From the NCBI RefSeq assembly GCF_014652315.1, contig NZ_BMYO01000002.1:492602-556601 (forward strand): a stretch of DNA of 64,000 nt, in the 5' to 3' direction. A program made the position numbers and the translations under genes. The number at the start of each line of letters is the position of its first letter. Position 1 is the stretch's first letter. The notes beneath the pieces were generated by a model. That model was not told where the DNA came from. It made no database searches and worked only from the letters and a program-made list of their open reading frames with translations. Source of the stretch: Jeongeupia chitinilytica. Lineage in GTDB: Bacteria > Pseudomonadota > Gammaproteobacteria > Burkholderiales > Chitinibacteraceae. Positions 59,972 to 64,000 of the stretch are shown here, piece after piece.

Positions 59972-61297
59972 TCACCCCAATCCAACTAGTCGCCAACTGA
60001 CAGGCTCGATCTGCGACGTCGTCTTGCCCTTGAACACGCTGGCCAGACCACTGCGCTGGCGCTCCACGGTCTGCATCGGCAGCGGCTCACCCTTGGTAAA
60101 GTGCCGGGTGACGGTCAGTGCGTTGACGTTCGGCTCGTCGGGCCAGATGACTTGCCACATGCCGCTTTGCGGACAAGCGTCACCGCTGCGGCAGAGCGTG
60201 CCGAGCGCGACGGTGGGGGCCGTCGGTTTGGCCGGTTCGGGGTCGGCTTGGCTGGTCTTTGCCGGCTGAGCCAAGGGGCGACCGGTAACCGGGTCGAGGC
60301 CTTTGGCCTTGGCCATTTTTTCGAGCAGGGCTTCGCTGGGTTTTTCGGGTGGAATATTCGCTTCGAAATCTACGAGCCACTTGAGCTTGCCGTCCCAAGG
60401 AGGCAGCTTGGCCGGCGGCAAGGGCACGATGTCGTCGAGCTCCGGCACCGACGGATGGGCGTAGGAATAGTCGCTGAGAACACTCCAGATGGCTTTATAG
60501 CGTCGGCTGCGCTCTTCATCCTTAGGCAACGCCAAGTAGTAGATTTTATCGTCGGGAGGCGTGCCGGCAAAACCGGAATCTAAGCGTCCAGCTCCCGATT
60601 CATTGCCAGCCTTGGCGGCCAGATGAAAGAACTTGACCGCTTCAGAGTATTTTTTTTGGTTTTTCATATAGATGCCGTAGCTTACCGCGGCTTCTCCATG
60701 TCCCTGCTCGCCGGCACACTTTGTCATTTCCCGCCCGACAGTGTAGGCGACGTCCGAATCTAGGTCGGTCAACTTGTCGCCGACGAAATACTGCGCATCC
60801 GGATCGCCCAAGTCGGCTGCCTTGCGGTAGTACTGCCTGGCCAGATCGCTGTCTTGCTTCACGCCATAGCCGCGACCAAGGTAGATCGCCATGTCGTAAT
60901 ACCCACCGGGGATACCCCGATCGATCAGCACCTGAGTCAGGTCGATGGTTTCCTTGGCCGGATTATCGCTGAAGGCATGCCCTTCGCCGATCAGCTTGCG
61001 CAGCTCCAGGTTGGCCTTGTAATGGCCGTGGGCGGTGGCGATCCGGTACAACCGCTCCATTTCTGGATAACGAGTTGGATCTTCCTTCTCGACCTGATTC
61101 TTGGTCAGCCAGCGTGCATAGCGGTACAGCTTGTCGGCATCCGGGTCGAGCTCGGGCAGTTTCTGGTGAACGCAGGTAAAGGCCAGCTTGGCTTCGGCCT
61201 CGGAGGCGTTGAACATCGGTTTTATCTCCTTCGGCGCTTCCTTGCAGGCATTCAAGCCCAAACACAATGCCAACGTGAGCAGGGTCGGTTTAATCAC
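59972..61297 (-). CDS. Sel1-repeat lipoprotein, likely immunity to the PLD effector
   Basis: 441 residues. Lipoprotein signal MIKPTLLTLALCLGLNAC, Cys18. Sel1-like helical repeats: AIYLGRGYGVKQDSDLARQYY then RKAADLGDPDAQYFVG, and YGIYMKNQKKYSEAVKFFH then LAAKAGNESG. A C-terminal domain starts near LPPAKLPPWDGKLKWLVDFE. Immunity proteins of Tle5 phospholipases are periplasmic Sel1-type lipoproteins. It overlaps the effector gene by 8 bp, the usual effector-immunity layout. Confidence 0.83.
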   Translation of the reverse strand: MIKPTLLTLALCLGLNACKEAPKEIKPMFNASEAEAKLAFTCVHQKLPELDPDADKLYRYARWLTKNQVEKEDPTRYPEMERLYRIATAHGHYKANLELRKLIGEGHAFSDNPAKETIDLTQVLIDRGIPGGYYDMAIYLGRGYGVKQDSDLARQYYRKAADLGDPDAQYFVGDKLTDLDSDVAYTVGREMTKCAGEQGHGEAAVSYGIYMKNQKKYSEAVKFFHLAAKAGNESGAGRLDSGFAGTPPDDKIYYLALPKDEERSRRYKAIWSVLSDYSYAHPSVPELDDIVPLPPAKLPPWDGKLKWLVDFEANIPPEKPSEALLEKMAKAKGLDPVTGRPLAQPAKTSQADPEPAKPTAPTVALGTLCRSGDACPQSGMWQVIWPDEPNVNALTVTRHFTKGEPLPMQTVERQRSGLASVFKGKTTSQIEPVSWRLVGLG

Positions 61298-63296
61298 TGT
61301 TGCTCCGTTCGATCGAGGTGCGGACGAAGCCGCGCAGTGCGGCGACCGGACTCTGCCCTGATTTGGGTTTGCCGGCTTCGGCGTTTTCTTTGATCAATTC
61401 CGCCCAAACTTTGAACTCATCTTTGAAATTGTCCCCGCCACTTCTTCTATTGGAATGCATCCCCCACAGCTTCTTGCGCAATGGCGTAGCGACCTCGGGG
61501 CGATCAAGCAGCACGTTCATCTCGCTGTCGACTTCCATGCTGCGGGTATTGATGTTGGCCGAGCCGATGGTGGTGAAGGCATCGTTGACGATCATCAGCT
61601 TGGCGTGGATGTAGGTCTCCAGCCAGTTGCCCGCCGGCGAGTCCGGTGCAACGAGGGTGCAGATGTGGGTTTTGAGGCCGGGCTGGTCGACTTGGGCAAT
61701 CGGTTCATCCTGGCCTTTCTGCACGGCATCGAGCCGCTCTTTCGCCTTTTGCTCAGCGGCCTTGGCCTGCTCGTAGTCGGCCTTGGCCTTGTCCAAATCG
61801 GCTGCAGCCTTGGATTTGGCATTGGGAATTCGTAGCTGGGTGTAGTTGTTCATTGCCCCTTGGGCCATGACCACCCGCTGTCTTGCCTGTCCCAGCTGAG
61901 CCTTGGCGTCGTCGTACTCGTTGGCGCGCGTGACGCCCGGCACTGTATCGCTCCGCCCAAGGCTCTCCATCATCCGGTGGGTATTGACAGTGCCTTTGCC
62001 GACGCCGGCGTCGGTGGAGTTGGTGACAACGAACAGGTAGATCGGGGTTTTCCGGCCGTTGTCCTTCTGCTGTTTGGCGGCTTTCTTGATGGTTTCGGCC
62101 AATGGCGGCCAACGGAAATACTGGTTCTCGATGTAGATGTACGAGGTGACGTTGTTGACGGCCTGGTAGTAGGCCTTCTTGATGTCCTGTGCCGGTGGCT
62201 TGGCCTGCGGCTGTGTCCGTAGCGCCTGTACCTTGGCAGGAACGCAGTCGCTCATGCAGTTGCCGCCACGCACGAAGCGCGGTTTGTAGTCCTTGAACTT
62301 GGCCGGGGATAGCACTTCGCCTGTTTCGTTTTTCCAGGCAGCTGAGAAGTTGAAAAACACATCGCCGACGACCGGGCCGGTCAAGCGGGTCGAAAAATCT
62401 TCGCGCGGCCCGACGATACCGTTACGTCCCCGCCGAGGATCGGTGTGCCGTGCGTGGTGGTGGTCATCGGTATCCCAGTACTCGTCGAGCATGTTGTGGC
62501 CCATGATGAAGGCCAACGATTGCTCAGGATCGTCATAGTCGACCAGAACGGTCTTTTGATGGTGACTGGTCCCCCCCGCCAAGGCCGCCTTGGTGGACCT
62601 TTTGATCCCTTTGTCATCGTGCTGCATTTTGTAGATGTCTTTCCGCTCGCCTGCGGAGAAACCACGGCTGTAGAAATGTAGGTTCTGCGATGACTTCTGA
62701 CCGAGGAGATTGGCGCGAATGGCCTTCTTCGTTTCGTCGGACGCGCTTTGATCGTCGTCGTAGCGGTGATACCAGTCGACGTCATACTGGTACTGCGCGT
62801 CGGTGGCGAAACCTGGGCGATCATCTTTACGGATGTCCCAACGGCCTGGCGTGTTGGATTCCCCGACGGTTGCCTCCATGCCCGTGATATTGGCCGGTGC
62901 CGAAAACGCGGCCGTCGCTGGCACGTATTGCAGCGGATTGACGGCTTCATAGGCAAAGCACAGTACTCGGACTTTGACGCCTTGCGCTGCCTTGCGTTCG
63001 AGCAAACGACCGATCTGCGTCGGTACCGGCCCTGGCAGTCCCGGGTAACTGACGGTGTCGCTGCCATTGCGAACGAAGTACATCGACGGCTGGAAGCCCC
63101 AGCAGATGATGGAAACATTGCGTTTGGCGCGGGCAATGGCTTCGTGAACCGACTTGAACGCCGTTTCACCGTTCACCAGAACCTGGATGCCCGCCTCGTG
63201 TGGGTAGTATTCGCCCGCTTGCAAAAACCACGGCAGGGTACACGTCGCCGCAAGGGGGCGGTCTTGAGATACCGGTGTTTTAACGGCTTTGCTCAT
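61290..63296 (-). CDS. T6SS phospholipase D effector, Tle5-like
   Basis: 668 residues without signal peptide. Two PLD half-sites: HHQKTVLVDYD with His246, Lys248, Asp253 (canonical HxKxxxxD), and IHAKLMIVNDAFTTIGSANI with His564 and Lys566. In the second motif the usual Asp position (571) is Asn and Asp follows at 572. An insert of about residues 465-530 is a charged coiled coil. Tle5 enzymes cleave membrane phospholipids after delivery. The start overlaps the VgrG stop (ATGA), supporting delivery by that VgrG. Confidence 0.9.
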   Translation of the reverse strand: MSKAVKTPVSQDRPLAATCTLPWFLQAGEYYPHEAGIQVLVNGETAFKSVHEAIARAKRNVSIICWGFQPSMYFVRNGSDTVSYPGLPGPVPTQIGRLLERKAAQGVKVRVLCFAYEAVNPLQYVPATAAFSAPANITGMEATVGESNTPGRWDIRKDDRPGFATDAQYQYDVDWYHRYDDDQSASDETKKAIRANLLGQKSSQNLHFYSRGFSAGERKDIYKMQHDDKGIKRSTKAALAGGTSHHQKTVLVDYDDPEQSLAFIMGHNMLDEYWDTDDHHHARHTDPRRGRNGIVGPREDFSTRLTGPVVGDVFFNFSAAWKNETGEVLSPAKFKDYKPRFVRGGNCMSDCVPAKVQALRTQPQAKPPAQDIKKAYYQAVNNVTSYIYIENQYFRWPPLAETIKKAAKQQKDNGRKTPIYLFVVTNSTDAGVGKGTVNTHRMMESLGRSDTVPGVTRANEYDDAKAQLGQARQRVVMAQGAMNNYTQLRIPNAKSKAAADLDKAKADYEQAKAAEQKAKERLDAVQKGQDEPIAQVDQPGLKTHICTLVAPDSPAGNWLETYIHAKLMIVNDAFTTIGSANINTRSMEVDSEMNVLLDRPEVATPLRKKLWGMHSNRRSGGDNFKDEFKVWAELIKENAEAGKPKSGQSPVAALRGFVRTSIERSNSD

Positions 63297-64000
63297 CCTT
63301 GCCCCTCCGCCTCGCCACCTGCAGCATTGAATAACTTCGCATAGCGCAAGCGAGCGTGATCGTCCGGCTCGACCCGGCCTTCTTCCGGTGCGCTACCGCC
63401 TTCAAATTTATGGAAGCCGCGGTTCGCTTGATCGCCTTTCTCGGGGTCGGACAGCGAACTGACCACAGGAATGTCGAACTTCACACCGTTGGCGAGCTCC
63501 AGCGTGTATTTCTGGGTAATCACTTCATGCATGACCGACAATGCCGCGGATTCGTCCATTACGCCTTTCTGTACTTCGGCGCCGTCGGCAAGCAGGGTAA
63601 AGGGCATCCCTGCCCAGTGTGTGCCGCCACTGATCGGTGATTGGCCAAGCGAGAGATTTATGGGCTGCTTGTACGCGGACTTCGGGTAGTCCGGATGCGC
63701 TGCATTCATGCTTGCTGGCCCATCTAGGCTATGGCTTGCGCCTTTGACATCGATCTTGCCTGGTGCATGGATCTCGATATTGCCACCTTTGATCCGGATA
63801 TAGGCACCGCCTGCGGTCAGCAGGATTTCTTCTTTGGCTGCGCAGAACACTTTCTGGTTGGCAGTTTCGGTAATGTCCTTCGCTGCGTTGATCTCGACGT
63901 TGTCGCTCTGCGCCTGCACCTGCACCTTGCCCTTGGCGGCGATCAGCTTCAGCGCGATCTGGTCCTTTACGCCGGCGACGAACAGGCTGATGTGTTCGCC
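63293..64000 (-). CDS. T6SS spike protein VgrG, C-terminal part
   Basis: The frame enters from the right edge (EHISLFVAGVKDQIALKL) and ends at 63293. The DUF2345 region with VEINAAKDITETANQKVF and KEEILLTAGGAYIRIKGGNI forms the trimeric beta-helix. After about residue 100 comes an extension (INLSLGQSPISGGTHWAGMP to the end) that probably docks the cargo effector. The N-terminal gp27/gp5-like part lies outside the window. Confidence 0.9.
   Translation of the reverse strand, partial: GEHISLFVAGVKDQIALKLIAAKGKVQVQAQSDNVEINAAKDITETANQKVFCAAKEEILLTAGGAYIRIKGGNIEIHAPGKIDVKGASHSLDGPASMNAAHPDYPKSAYKQPINLSLGQSPISGGTHWAGMPFTLLADGAEVQKGVMDESAALSVMHEVITQKYTLELANGVKFDIPVVSSLSDPEKGDQANRGFHKFEGGSAPEEGRVEPDDHARLRYAKLFNAAGGEAEGQG

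Noticed and set aside
1..64000. tRNA, rRNA, CRISPR arrays and insertion sequences
   Set aside because: No cloverleaf with a T-loop signature, no regular spaced repeats and no transposase were noticed; a tRNA or covariance search would be needed to exclude small RNAs fully.

Overview
The window reads as a chromosomal segment of a high-GC betaproteobacterium, most likely a member of the Neisseriales (Chitinibacteraceae/Chromobacteriaceae-like). That assignment is an inference from the protein sequences, the GC-rich codon use and the host gene set; no rRNA is present to test it. It has three parts: a compact host core (1 to about 28.7 kb), a lambda/HK97-type prophage remnant (about 28.8 to 58.7 kb), and the start of a type VI secretion (T6SS) effector island (about 58.8 to 64 kb).

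Host part. On the minus strand lie map-glnD (methionine aminopeptidase, PII uridylyltransferase), minC-minD-minE (septum placement) and two tandem copies of the PEP synthase regulator ppsR, divergent from ppsA. A complete arginine succinyltransferase pathway follows in the order astC, astA, astD, astB, astE, with an intrinsic terminator between astC and astA. Next are an NlpC/P60 hydrolase with a histone-like tail, a UbiB-family kinase, an azoreductase divergent from a LysR regulator across a perfect 24-bp palindrome, an orphan amino-acid binding protein, a sufS-sufE pair, nudB with a possibly leaderless mRNA, small proteins, an AEC carrier, a TSUP permease and an unusual pyruvate kinase.

Prophage part. 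The gene order is replication proteins, a Q-like antiterminator, a cargo region, HNH, TerS, TerL, portal, ClpP-like protease, capsid, connectors, tail tube, G/GT chaperones, tape measure, M, L, K, I, J, fibre, small lipoproteins and endolysin. No integrase, repressor or excisionase is visible. Apparent lesions cluster here: an amber codon in a replication gene, frameshifts in the tape measure, in J and in an OLD-like nuclease, and two further nonsense codons in J. No comparable lesion was seen in the flanking host genes. Three minus-strand cargo genes (morons) sit at junctions between conserved phage genes: a lipoprotein bracketed by 53-bp imperfect repeats, a secreted protein resembling zinc phospholipase C/HET-C proteins, and an OLD-family ATPase-TOPRIM nuclease. 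The nuclease is split at an A7 run and has a damaged Walker A motif. A VOC-family gene is a fourth, plus-strand cargo gene. The tail chaperone gene keeps a textbook A-AAA-AAG slippery site.

T6SS part. On the minus strand, the C-terminal part of a VgrG is followed by a phospholipase D (Tle5-like) effector and a Sel1-repeat lipoprotein, the likely immunity protein. The reading frames overlap, so this looks like one VgrG-effector-immunity operon. An AP2-domain protein and a GNAT acetyltransferase lie between it and the prophage.

No tRNA, rRNA, CRISPR array or insertion sequence was recognised.
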